From positions 7,846,475-7,910,474 of the forward strand of contig NC_052407.1 of assembly GCF_009389715.1 (NCBI RefSeq): 64,000 bases of DNA, written 5' to 3'. Each line of letters begins with the position of its first letter. Position 1 is the stretch's first letter. Shown here piece after piece: positions 53,601 to 64,000 of the stretch. Below the pieces are notes generated by a model that did not search any database, was not told where the DNA came from, and was given only the letters and a program-made list of their open reading frames with translations. The DNA comes from Phoenix dactylifera (taxonomy: Eukaryota > Streptophyta > Magnoliopsida > Arecales > Arecaceae). The position numbers were made by a program, and so were the translations under genes.

Positions 53601-56600
53601 GAGGGAGAGAGAAAAAGAGAGGGAGGAAGGGAGGGAAGGAAAGGGAGAGGAAGGGGGGAGAGAATACCATGGTCCACAACTAGGGAGAAGGACAGCAGCC
53701 ATCGACAAGGAGACGAAACCCTAAGGGAGTGAATCTAGTGTTTTCTCTTTGTTCTCCATTGAGAGAGAGAGAAAGGAGGGAAGGGAGAGGAAGGAGGATT
53801 TACTGGTGAATGAGAGAAGCAGCATCGATGCCATCACACCCTCAAACAGGGGAGTGTGCCATCGCTCTCTCGAAGCATCGCGAGACCAAGAGCCCTCATA
53901 TACCCCACAAGAAGAAAAAAGAGAACCATTGCTCTCTCAAACCGTCTCTCTCTCGAATCATCACTCCTTAAACATTTCAAATGTAATAGCTGAACCGTGC
54001 CAATATCTGACCAATCCAATTCGGTATGCTCCGAACGGCTGGTTTGGCACCAGTTCAACAATCCTTGCTTCAAATTATTGACAATAAAATGTTTCAAAAA
54101 AAATATCCATAATTACTTCATCAAAACATGACAAAACTTGTAAAAGAATCTACATGTTTGATTTTCACAATCATAATATAGTTCTTTTTAGATAAGATCC
54201 CGTAGTCCAGACTTAGATTGTCAATTCTTTATATGTTACAACATCTAAAGGCGAGGAGGACCCAACCAGACAAAACATCACACCTAGACTGCAAATATTA
54301 GGATCAACTTGACCATTCCAGAGGGTAGAGTTTCTAAAGTAGATATGAACATTAAACATCACACACACACACACAGGTTTAGGGTCCTAAACAAGAAAAA
54401 TACCAAGGTAGAGAGGAAGGGAAACTACAACATAGAAGCAAAAGGACATGGTTTATGCAATATGCTGAACAAGTATCTTTTAATAAGATGGGTGCTAATG
54501 TAAAGTTAATTTTTCAACGGCAGGTGCATTACCATGCATAGTTATGCTAACTTGCATTAAAAAGAGGAATATAAAGAATAATAATGACATGGACAAATTA
54601 AGATCAGAAAAGACATATTTGAGGATAAGTTAGATGCAACAGAAAATTATGTAGATGATAAAGGAAACCCAATTATAAAAGAATTTAAAGATGACACAGG
54701 TTTCTTCTATATATCATTTTTAAGGGCAATTATAATCTTTCAAGAGCTTAACACTCATGTTAATTAAAAGGGGGAAAAACAGAGAGAAAATACTACACCA
54801 CCAGATGAAAAGGGAACAAGAAAGGAGGGGAGAAAGATATAGAGAAATTCAGCAGAAGCTCAAGTGACAGCACTTGTAAAGTATATTTTTCAGAAGAAAA
54901 TGTGGTGTGCATCATGAATGTACACGAGAACAATGCCCCATTTTCCTATTCAGTTGGCAGAAAACACAACTCTAGATAGTAGAAAATGTACTAATAAAAA
55001 AATCAGAAAAAAAGACTACGCCAAGAAAATTTTATGACCCAAGACATAGGTGATGATCCAGTAGTTGATAGTCAACATTCAATACTGATCACATAAAGAA
55101 ATACATGCCACTTTTGTACCCTGCAAACCATTGTGCAAGTTAACATGAGCCAGAATATGGATCAAACATATGAACTCCAATTACATTGTGCTTGTAGTGC
55201 CACTAGGTTATACCAGTAGGTGCTGTTTTGCAACATGCAACATTAATAAATGACATTTAATTCCATACCCTTCAATTTTACCCATGCCAGTAGGTTCCTT
55301 AGAAATTTTACCTATACTCCTCAATTTTGATCACCCTTTTACGTTTAGTCTCAGGCCTTCTACACACTTGAGCACAATTATGTACAAAACAGTCAACTAT
55401 ATTCAGAAACAGGCATAACTATATGCAAGACATTAAACGGATCCAACATAAAATAGTAAAGTGAAAGGATTAAACATAAAATGCTAGTTAACCAAAGAAC
55501 TGGGTACTATGTTCCCCTAATTAATAATAAAACCAATTAAATCTAAACACTATATTAAAGCACCAACATTTCCCTATTTTTTCATTCCAAAAATGCCCTT
55601 ATTTGTTTTTACTGTTTATTTTCATGACTTTTTTTAATAGAAATTACAAGGTTACTTGAATAAAAGTATATAAGATTTTCCTGTTTGGATGTGGTTTCAT
55701 CTTCAATTGTGATCTTGCCCTTGATCTATAGTCATATACAAGGTTCTATAATCTAATTTTACTTACTATAGAAATACTATTTTTTCTTTTTTCTTACAAA
55801 AAAGAGAGAGTTCTAAAGCCTATCCTAGAAGGGTTGAGTCTCAAACTAGATTTGAGTCTCTCAGTGCAGTAACTTAGACTGAGCAAAGTCTATGCAACCA
55901 GCACAATAATATATCACGAGTTCTAGATTTTTCATCACAACCCATCATCTCTCTCAAATTCTATTTTCCCACCTGTCTTTTCTCAGTTCTCATACTTTGC
56001 ATGGAACCCATGCTTTTAATCTAGCCAGTCATGCAAGCTCAGGATTTCACACCTTTCACAAGAGATTACATTACTTAAAAATCATTGCCCCAGAGCTTTT
56101 TCATAAAAAGGCAATCTTTGTCATTCCTCTAACGCATGAAACTAATCAACTTCAGCTTTTTTATCATTATAGGAGTATTGGTTACAGGCAAGAAAATATC
56201 CCCACCAAACCATTGATAACTATTGTCAATGATGCGAGAGGATTGAGAGGTCTTCATAAATTGCTTTAGACTTATAGATACTCTTAACTAATTCTGTGAT
56301 TTAATTATTGATATTTTAAAATAAATATTTTAAATCATTTCAATTGGTATGTTTTCAACATACTTATGTTTCTAAGTCATAAATCATTACCTTTCTTTGG
56401 ATGTGCATTAGCATGTGCAATATACCAAGTCATAAAAAAGACAGCAATAGTTTCTACTTTTGATCATGCAGATCTGCTCTTGCTTCAATTATCACATAAA
56501 TAGGAAAGTCTGACAAAAACAAGGAACAGAACAAATGGTCCAACATCAATAATACTTTGAAGTTACGTTGTGAACAGATATAAACATGCATTCTCAATAT

Positions 56601-58565
56601 TTTCACTTTCCTATAAAGGTTTTGGCACTCTCATGGAGCACTTCAGGACGAAATATTTGCCATTAATTACCCAAAAGAGCTCAGGATAGATGAACACATG
56701 ACAACATTTGCATTTGGCTTGGAGGTAACACTAAAAACCTGGTTGTTCTAACAAATTGATGCAGACAAAAATTAACCATATCCAGAAATATAAGACATAA
56801 AACCAAGTTAACATGAAACTGATGTTTTTTTTATAAGTACATGTTAAACCTGAATCTGTAGCACCCGCTGCCTGGATGCCCATTCTTCTTCATCAGCATG
56901 TCTATACTCATCAGATTCCTTGTGCTTTTCGCGTTCCCAAATTAGACCATTCTGAATATGAGATAAGTCAGGTCTCCTATATAAGGGGCATATCCCAGTT
57001 GCTCCACTTTCTGCATGAGGATTGCAAATTGGTTCTTCAAGAGTGCCTTCCTTGCTATGACAGAAGCTCTGATTTCCAAAATCATTTTGTGGTTTATCTG
57101 TTGATTGGTCATTGAACAGAACAGTTCGTTCAGGATATAACTTCTCTTTCACTTGAGCAGCGAGTTCATGATTGACAACAAAATCATGCGACGATTGGGT
57201 CTGACATGAAGGTTGTTCTCCAGGGCTATGTTCCTTCTTGTCCTCTTTCTCCTGAGCAGCAATTTCATGACTAATAACAGGGTCAACTGGTGATTGGGTG
57301 TGACGTGAAGGTTGTTCTTCAGAGGCATGCTCCTTCCTGTCCTGTAAACCAACACTATCAGAAAATAGAGCATTACCATCGCTAGCTTTGTGTGGAATTA
57401 CAGAATAAGGACTCACTGCATCCTGGAACATGGTTCCACCCCTAAGTTCAGCTGTACCATAACAAGTTTCTACAGGAATTTGTTTGTCTTTATCCAGAAA
57501 ATCAAAATCCTCATCCCTAACATGTATGGAATCTTCCATTTTGAAGTCCCGAAAACGGTTACTTTTACGATTAAAGTAGGTTTCATCAGAGGACTGTGCT
57601 CTGTGTGAACATTCCTCTGAAATCAGTTCTTCCTTCTGAAAACCAGGCCCATCATGACTTATGCCAGAAGGAACTGTATTTGCAGCAGAGTTGTTCTCCT
57701 TAATACCCTGAAGAGAATCTTCAGTCAGTTCGTCAGCATTAGCCATCCTAGAAGAAGAGTTCTTTCCATTACTTGAACTGCTTGGACCACATTCGCCAGG
57801 TACTTCTCCAAAATGCTTTGAGTATTCCTTGTCAGACTCATTTATACTTTCTACATTAACCATATTTTGAGTGGCTTGATCTGACTGAAATCCAGGATCA
57901 GCACTAGATCCTGAAGCACTAGCCTGATCCTCTGAACCAAATTGGCTCCTCTGTGACATTTTTCGCCTCAAAGCAGCTCTTTCCCACTGTTCACGGATCT
58001 CACCAGAGATATCTTCCATAATCTCACAATCAGAGCTGTCACTTTCCAAACTGTTTCCTTCAGAAGTGCAAAATCCAGAACTACCACTATCAGATGCACC
58101 ACTGTCTGAGGCAGGATCTAGACCATAACGATTTCTAGAAGAACCACATTTAGGGTGCATTTTCACTTTTCCAGTAAATTTAGATGGGAAAGTTCTCTCT
58201 CCAACAAAAATTAGGCATTCATCACAATCTGATTCTTCAGACAATGGAGAATTGCTGGAGAAGGGGCGAAAAGTGCTGCTTGTGGCAGCATAATGTGCAT
58301 TACTAATATTTTTATCAATACCTTCCTCTTCATCATCAATACTAATCACACTAGCACAACTATCTCTTTTTTTTGCCCTAAAACATCTAGACTTCTGATG
58401 GGAACTCTCTGGAACTTCAATGATGACCACATCACTTTTACCTTTGTCAACATCAATGATCTCCACATTCTCAACAGTGCCTTTGCTTTTGCACCTTTCA
58501 AGAGTTCTCTTTCCAGGCAGAGTTCTTGGTTGGGAATCACCCCTTGACATTCTATATGATCGCAT
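47696..58565 (-). CDS. J-domain (DnaJ-like) co-chaperone with C-terminal J domain, four coding exons
   Basis: Minus-strand coding exons: 58565-56850 (572 codons), 51073-50960 (38), 50755-50606 (50) and 47836-47696 (46 plus stop). All junctions are phase 0 with GT-AG borders, giving about 706 residues. Residues 1-560 are acidic, Ser-rich and probably disordered, with hydrophobic-acidic patches (VEIIDVD, DVVIIEVPESS, ASVISIDDEEE) that look like SUMO-interaction motifs, and a conserved-looking ISGEIREQWERAALRRK. Exons 2 and 3 form a charged coiled coil (AEEAQRLRKKRKAENSR to KLRAEVRKELDKMEGRY). The last exon holds J-domain helix II, the HPD motif (LLRFHPDRAS) and helix III. HPD lets the protein stimulate Hsp70 ATPase. 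The start is the first ATG after a TATAG acceptor; a 5' UTR exon lies near 62.4 kb. Confidence 0.85.
47837..50605 (-). other. Intron 4 of the J-domain gene (2.8 kb)
   Basis: Donor GTGAG|GTGTGTT and acceptor TCTGGCAG. Splits the J-domain between the residues before VNAAYKQ and the upstream coiled coil. AT-rich. A decayed GCGCC-type motif lies near 49390-49440. No gene on either strand. Confidence 0.7.
52598..53240. repeat. Possible decayed DNA-transposon relic in intron 2
   Basis: The left end reads TTGTTAAAAGCGCACCTAGG and the right end, reverse-complemented, reads GTTATTAAAGGCTCAAGG and then CCTAGGCACAGCG. The ends are related inverted repeats rich in GCGCC/CCTAGG words. No transposase or clear target duplication was seen. 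Confidence 0.35.
53455..54080. repeat. GGTACCG-type repeat with GA-rich core
   Basis: Starts with CAAGGTTCACTAGACCGGTACCG, has a long purine-rich (GA/GGA)n middle (about 53560-53680), and ends with CGGTATGCTCCGAACGG and TTTGGCACCAGTTC. The ends share words in opposite orientation, which fits a non-autonomous dispersed repeat. Small ORFs inside are spurious. Confidence 0.4.
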
Positions 58566-61500
58566 GCTATAGTGCACAGAGAATATATAGGAATGTCATG
58601 AACCAATTATCTAAGAAAATTTTGATCACTGAAAGTTTCTGCATCACAGTTAAAATATTATCAGGAAACCAAATTTAAATCATTTGAAATTAAATTTTGC
58701 AAAAATTTAATCATCTGATTGTATCCACTTTCTACTTTTTTCATCTGCCAAAATTCAATCATCAAAAACTATATGTATCAACAACAGAGACAAACCAATA
58801 ATCCATCCTGTCAATAGTCAAACAAAGAATATGCATCTAGCATTATTTAGAAACATAAGAGCTGATGTAGAATTGATACTGCCATCTGAGGAAACTACAA
58901 CGACATGATTGCCAAAAGACATGGGAATCATGCATGCAAACTCCCAGAAGAAAACCAGTTCCAATCAACACATATGCATACCAACCCTCATGAACATCAG
59001 GGATAGTGTATATAAACTAGTTGAGTTGATAGGAAATGAGCTACTTCAGCAAAGAGTTTCAAAATAAAAGACAAATTTAAAAGGTTTTGCCTTCATCTAA
59101 AAGAAAAGGCTTTTCTACCACATTTTCTTCAACCAAACCTATCCAACATAGGAAGCAAAAAACTGGTGGACTAAACTGGAGATGACAGCTAGTGATTGGA
59201 AGAACTTGTTTTCACCATACTGCAACAAAAAAGGAGAGGGAAGTAGATAGAGGGCATGAACCTTCAATTCAAAAGGGGGGAATGGGGGAAACCATAAAGT
59301 GGAATCCAACAAAGATAATGGTGGAAACTAATAAAATCAATATTCACAATTGTTTGTCAAAATATATTCCAAAAATTAACATGCTCAAAAAGAGAAAACA
59401 AACATTTTTTCTTTTAAGAAACAACGAACTTTACATTTGATATCAGACATGTAATTTCAGGTGTAAAGGAAAGGCAAATGCAGTCAACTACCAAACTATA
59501 CCGGCCCATTGTTTCCAAAACGAATATCATACTACAATAATAAATTTACTTATAAAGGGAAACCACAGCAAACTAGATACAAGAAAGAAAATATTACATT
59601 AATAAAATAAAAAAGGGGAAAGAGATTTGCTTTTCCCTTTTCATTTACCAAGTTTTTTTTACTTTTAATCTCCAGCTGATAAAGAAGAAAACATTTTGGA
59701 CCCCTGGACCAGGTAAACCAAAACAAGGGTTGTGTCAATCAAGAATTAATGTGTTAGAGACCAGCGATTCATTTACGGATATATATAAATGTCATCATGA
59801 CAACAAAATGATATCTTGATAAAGATTTATAAAATTTTAAAGCTTTCAGAATGTTTTCCCTTCCAATTTTCACCTTTACCATTAGTCAAAAAATAGTGCA
59901 TAATATAAATAGCGGATTCTTGTAAGTGCGGGAGATAAAGTGGGTCTCTCAAAATTTAAACAATCTGAACATGGAAACATCCAGGAAGTGGGTGTGGAAT
60001 TATGAATTAAAGAATACTATATAACTGAAGTTTTAAAGTATCTGGCATAACAGCATCACATCAACTGCTACATGTTATTTGAAGTCCCAATCAGTCAGGA
60101 GTCAGTACAATACAGACACTGTGTATCTTTGCATGAGGGTGGTTTTTTTATACTGTGTCAGTGGAGTCCTTGTCAAATAGCCCAGGGGACCCTGGTGATA
60201 AACTTTAGTATAGCCTAAGTGATAGCCCAGGTGATCAGGTAAGAAACAAATTAATTCATACATTCAAATATCTCAATTTTTTATTAGAATTTGCAATGTT
60301 CTCAACAAACTATCAATAGTGTTTGATCCAAAGACATGTTAGCAATGGTAAAATAGAAACTAACGGTAAAAGAAATAATAGCAAGCTATAGAAATCATAT
60401 CAATATTGCTAGTATAACAACAGTAGTCTTGCTAGTATGTTACTACATACTACCATGATCATAGAAGCAATACTAGTATGTTAAAAATTACTAGCATGAT
60501 AATAATAATAAGACTAGTATGTTATTACAATATAAAAAAGAGATTGACTACGCTACACTCGAGTGTAGCAAGCCCCAAATCCAGTTGGCCTATCTGCCAT
60601 CCGTTCGGCGCAGATCATGAGGAATCCAAAGCTCTCCCATTAGCCGTTAACTGCTGTCACCCCAAAAAATGAATAATTAATACAGGACAGGACATGCCTC
60701 CCAAACCTCGCCCACACACTCTTCTGGTCCTCTCGCTCTCTCTCACTCTCTTTCCATTACAACAACTGCATCATCATTCAAGAAAAAAAGGGAGGAGTCA
60801 TTGATTACGGGGACCCATGCCCATCTAGGCTCTCTCCTCCTTTATTGGACATCCACTCCAAAATAAATACAAATATCCAAGGATAAGCACCTAATCTGCA
60901 GCAATGAGCACAAATACCAAAGAAATAAACAAAAACTTGAGTACCCACCCTCGGTCAAGTTAGGGCTCACTCATAGTAAACAACAACATTGGAGGATAAA
61001 CACAAAGTTTAGAGGGAATAAATGCTAATTAGTCAAAATAAATACAAACCTGCTCAGAGTAAACAAAAACAGGCAAGCAATAAACAGAAAACTGCATAGA
61101 TGCTCCGACTTACTTGCATTCCTCTCTAGAAATAAACAGAAACTCCTAAGAAATAAGCACTAACTACTCCAAAAGAAGTAAAAACCTCTCAGGATAAACA
61201 CCTAGTCTGCAGCAATAAACATAAACCTAGTCTCTAAGGATCGTCCAATGGATCAAAAATGGAGTGGACATCCCAGATGGATGTGGGTCCCGGTAATTAA
61301 TGACTCCTCTATTTTTTGAATGCCATGGCAGCTGCTGTGATAGAGAAACAGTGTGTGAGAGAGAGGGAGAGGGTCGGCAGAGCACGCCGGTGACTATACC
61401 GAGGGACGAGCACAAGCATGGGTGGCGTGTTCCATCTCGTCTCATTAATTATTCTTTTTTTTTTTGTTTTTTTTTTTTTTGAACGGCAGCAGATAACGGC

Positions 61501-62277
61501 TCATAAGAGAGCTTTGGATTCCTCACAACTCATGTTGAACAGATGGCAGACACACCGACCAGAATTGGGGCTTGCTACGCTCGAGCATAGCTTAGCCGAT
61601 CTCATAAAAAGAATATGAAACAATATACAATACAAGATAAAAAACATAAGGAGAAATTAAACAATTAAGTTGTCATTTTCCTAAAACAGATTACAATGAG
61701 ACACGACAAAAAGAATAGAAAGCCACCGTAAAACTGAAAATTCCAGATCCATTTACCTGATTCAAACACATATCTTTAAATTCCCAATCGAAATCAACCT
61801 AAAATATCGAAAAGAAGCCATGATAAAAATAACCCATCACCAATCAGTAGACCAGATATGAAGACCTATACCTAGCAGTGAGAAAACATATCAAGATATA
61901 TCCTCTCCATGATATCAATTAAAACTCCAAAATAGAAACTGAAACGCAAAAAAAATCAAAAAAAAAAAAAAGCGCAGGAACAGAGAAAGGGAGGAACAAT
62001 ATCACTGATTATTAATTTTCATTTCTTTGGGGTGGGAAACAAGGGGCGAGCCCCTGGAATTACTCTGTTTTCGCTTTTCCTTTTTGATTGGAAACAGGGG
62101 GGCAGCCCCGACGATTTGAAGCCTCTAACCCCACAGGCATCTGGCCGAACACCATATACATGACCAACAAAAAATTCCCAAAATTTCTCTCAGCGGAAAA
62201 CAGGACAAAAATTAAAAAAAAAAAAAACAACGACCAAGAGAGGGGGAGGCAGAGGGAGAAAGACACGGAGGAGTTAC
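58566..62277 (-). other. Intron 1 of the J-domain gene (3.7 kb, inferred)
   Basis: Inferred between the CAAG|GTAACTC donor at 62277 and the CACTATAG acceptor before 58566. It contains the long-inverted-repeat element at 60540-61603. Additional small exons cannot be excluded. Confidence 0.5.
60540..61603. mobile_element. ~1.06-kb non-autonomous DNA element with ~300-bp inverted repeats
   Basis: The two ends are inverted copies: the left begins GAGATTGACTACGCTACAC and the right, reverse-complemented, begins GAGATCGGCTAAGCTATGC. Both continue with CTCGAG, GTAGCAAGCCCC, CTGCCATC, GAGGAATCCAAAGCTCTC, GGAGGAGTCATT and GGGACCCA up to about 60865 on the left and 61225 on the right. The centre holds loosely repeated AATAAACA/AACCT words. 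It has no coding capacity. The long inverted repeats resemble MULE-type or foldback elements. The A-rich flanks (ATAAAAA) may be an imperfect target duplication. Confidence 0.75.
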
Positions 62278-62485
62278 CTTGCGGCATCTGGGATCCTCGC
62301 CGATCTCCGCTGGCCTTTGTTGGACTCGAGACGCGGCCGAGAAACGAAGCCCTTTTCTTGCCCTAGGAGCGGAGAGGCGAGAGGGGTAAAAAAAAACTGC
62401 GAGGCGCGGGAGGACGGGATCCCGTCGTTGATAGCCTTCAACTTAAAGCCCTCCTCTATTTTCCGTTCTCTTTTTGACCTTTCCA
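62278..62485 (-). other. Probable 5' (untranslated) exon of the J-domain gene
   Basis: A GC-rich minus-strand segment ending at a clean donor (GCCGCAAG|GTAACTC), in the right place for a first exon. It has an open frame but that frame does not join the main coding frame, so it is more likely 5' UTR. The start site was not determined. Confidence 0.45.
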
Positions 62486-62865
62486 TTATTTAGTCGCCGG
62501 TAAACGGCGGTTGAGCCAAGCCCGTTAGGCACGGATGATCGGGTTCTTCAACGGACCGGGCTGGGAGAGCGGCAAACGAAATGTAACCGGGCGGCAATTT
62601 TTACATATCGGTGTCGGTGGTTGGGGATGCCCGATACCGCTACAAACCTACCTATATTTTCTTGCCAAAGATTAGTTCAAACAAATTGGTAGCTGTGAGT
62701 TGTCCAAAGCATGAGTAAAGTAAAGGAGCAGGTGGAGGCTGGGATTCGGGGGTGGGGAAGTAAAGCATTTCAGAATAGAAGAAAGAAGCAGGAGAGGAGG
62801 GAAGCTTAGGAAGAGATAAGATTCCATGAGATCTAAAGTGTATGGCGCCATTTTAGTACCATTAA
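62486..62865. other. Upstream region of the J-domain gene
   Basis: GC-moderate sequence expected to contain the minus-strand promoter. No strong TATA box was seen. Confidence 0.35.
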
Positions 62866-63252
62866 GGGCTCGTTTGGTTCGCGGAAAAAGGAGGGGGAAA
62901 GTGTGGTCAATGGGAAAGTAATAAAATGCCTCTTGTTTGGTTGGAGTTTTCAAAAAGAGAGACGAAAAAGTTGTATTCCTATGGAAATTTCCCAAAAATG
63001 CTCTTCAGCATTAAAGAAGCATTAAAGAGGTATTAAAGACCTAATTTTTATTAAGGGTATAATAGGAATTATACATAACTTTTCCAGAAAAGTGGATGGT
63101 CAACCAAACATAAGCACTTTGGAAATTTGTCACTTTCCTATGGTCAACCAAACATGCCAAAAGTACTTTCCTAGGCATCCTCTTTTTAGGAATCTGTTTC
63201 CGAGGAATCATATTCCTAGGAAGAAAATACTTCCTGCGAACCAAACGAGCCC
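62866..63252. mobile_element. Tourist-like (PIF/Harbinger) MITE, 387 bp
   Basis: Terminal inverted repeats GGGCTCGTTTGGTTCGCGG and its near-perfect complement CTGCGAACCAAACGAGCCC, flanked on both sides by TAA. The TIR start and 3-bp TWA duplication are hallmarks of Tourist-type MITEs. No coding sequence. Confidence 0.9.
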
Positions 63253-63943
63253 TAAGATTAAATTTTCATTTCCTACTTTGGTTTTAATGTCTAGTTCGGA
63301 TGTTTAATTTTGGGTTAATAACAAATCTCTGTAAAGGGAGTTTGAGTATTGGAGCATGGTAGGTCACAATCAAAAAGCGGGGTAGGAAGAAACAATGTGT
63401 TTGCTTAGCATTCGTCGTCTCCTCTCAAGATACTGAAATTTGAAAGTCAAAAACCGAAAAAAAATTATTAAGGTTATTGTTATGGCAATGAATGACCAAT
63501 ATAATGTGACATGGACCAATTCATCCAACTAATCATTCATGCAGTGAGATGTCTTTGGAAATTGTCCAAAGCATTCTGATCGGGCCCTCTGAGCCGACCT
63601 AGAAACTAGAAGGAAAACCATGAAGCTTAGAAGAAACATCTTGCATGACCTTGAAGATTCAAAAGAAATATCCTTTCTCAAATAAAAAGAATTGCATTAA
63701 TGCATTTTCCTTTTTTGACACATTCATGATGCAGATTGCTCAAAACCCTTTGTGTGACCACAAAGATTTGAGAGAATTGGCATTTCATGTGGATCTGCAC
63801 TTGTAAGTTTCCTATTGGGGAACATAAGTAGAATTACATAAATTTCACACATGCTGAAATCTACTAATGAGTGTGCATGATTGATCTTGATACTTTGACA
63901 ATTTTCATGTATTATTAGCATCAATAGTGGGTGAATAGAGATT
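63253..63943. other. AT-rich spacer
   Basis: No gene or element end recognised. Confidence 0.4.
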
Positions 63944-64000
63944 GAGCCTTGGTGCAATGGTAAGATTGCTCCGTAGTGATGTGGAGGTTATGACCTCAAA
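63944..64000 (+). mobile_element. 5' end of a tRNA-derived SINE (Au-SINE-like), cut by the window end
   Basis: GAGCCTTGGTGCAATGGTAAG matches an RNA polymerase III A box and its flank. Thirty bases later GGAGGTTATGACCTC resembles a B box with one or two changes. The layout is that of plant SINEs of the Au family. The rest lies beyond the window. Confidence 0.65.

Larger units (their letters stand above)
51074..56849 (-). other. Intron 2 of the J-domain gene (5.8 kb, repeat-filled)
   Basis: Donor ATTCAG|GTTTAAC and acceptor TTTTGCAG. It contains an AGCTTG-rich degenerate repeat (about 51570-51890), a possible decayed DNA transposon (52598-53240) and a GGTACCG-flanked GA-rich repeat (53455-54080). 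No coding exon could be supported inside it. Confidence 0.7.

Noticed and set aside
63944-64000. A tRNA gene
   Set aside because: Box-like elements are present but there is no visible acceptor stem or anticodon arm, and the sequence fits a SINE head better.

Overview
This is nuclear DNA from a flowering plant, most likely a monocot. The evidence is spliced genes with GT-AG introns, GC-rich coding exons (short-chain dehydrogenase pseudogene, GNAT acetyltransferase) in AT-rich spacers, two Tat-lineage Ty3/gypsy retrotransposons, a Tourist-type MITE and a tRNA-derived SINE. The repeat style would suit a palm or another commelinid, but no single feature fixes the species.

Layout. 1-6646: a decayed Tat-lineage retrotransposon on the minus strand, cut by the window edge. 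6647-9900: gene-poor sequence with a GA-rich repeat-like block. 9924-10645: a broken short-chain dehydrogenase/reductase pseudogene whose 3' end runs into an ~880-bp array of ~29-bp units with dyad symmetry (10645-11522). 11523-17950: spacer with weak exon-like traces, an RNase-H-like remnant and interleaved local duplications. 17954-18562: an intact GNAT-type acetyltransferase gene (minus). 21050-33797: a young, nearly intact 12.7-kb Tat element (minus) with a 5-bp target duplication, two LTRs, gag-pol with one frameshift, tandem arrays of 46-bp and 121-bp units, and an intron-containing antisense gene with its own TATA box. 33803-39000: AT-rich spacer with a copia-like LTR relic. 39067-40072: a three-exon universal-stress-protein-like gene (plus). 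40529-40745: a copia RNase H relic. 41546-42290: a second GA/GC-rich repeat-like block with a 25-G run. 42899-43285: a small membrane/coiled-coil ORF. 47696-62480: a long minus-strand gene for a J-domain co-chaperone with large, transposon-filled introns, including a ~1.06-kb element with ~300-bp inverted repeats. 62866-63252: a Tourist-like MITE with TAA duplication. 63944-64000: the start of a SINE.

The host genes (GNAT, USP-like, small membrane protein, J-domain protein) are independent single genes and do not form a cluster. The most unusual items are the antisense spliced gene inside the Tat element with its paired tandem arrays, the dyad-symmetric 29-bp array that meets the SDR pseudogene at a shared TCCGCAT motif, and the long-inverted-repeat element in intron 1 of the J-domain gene.
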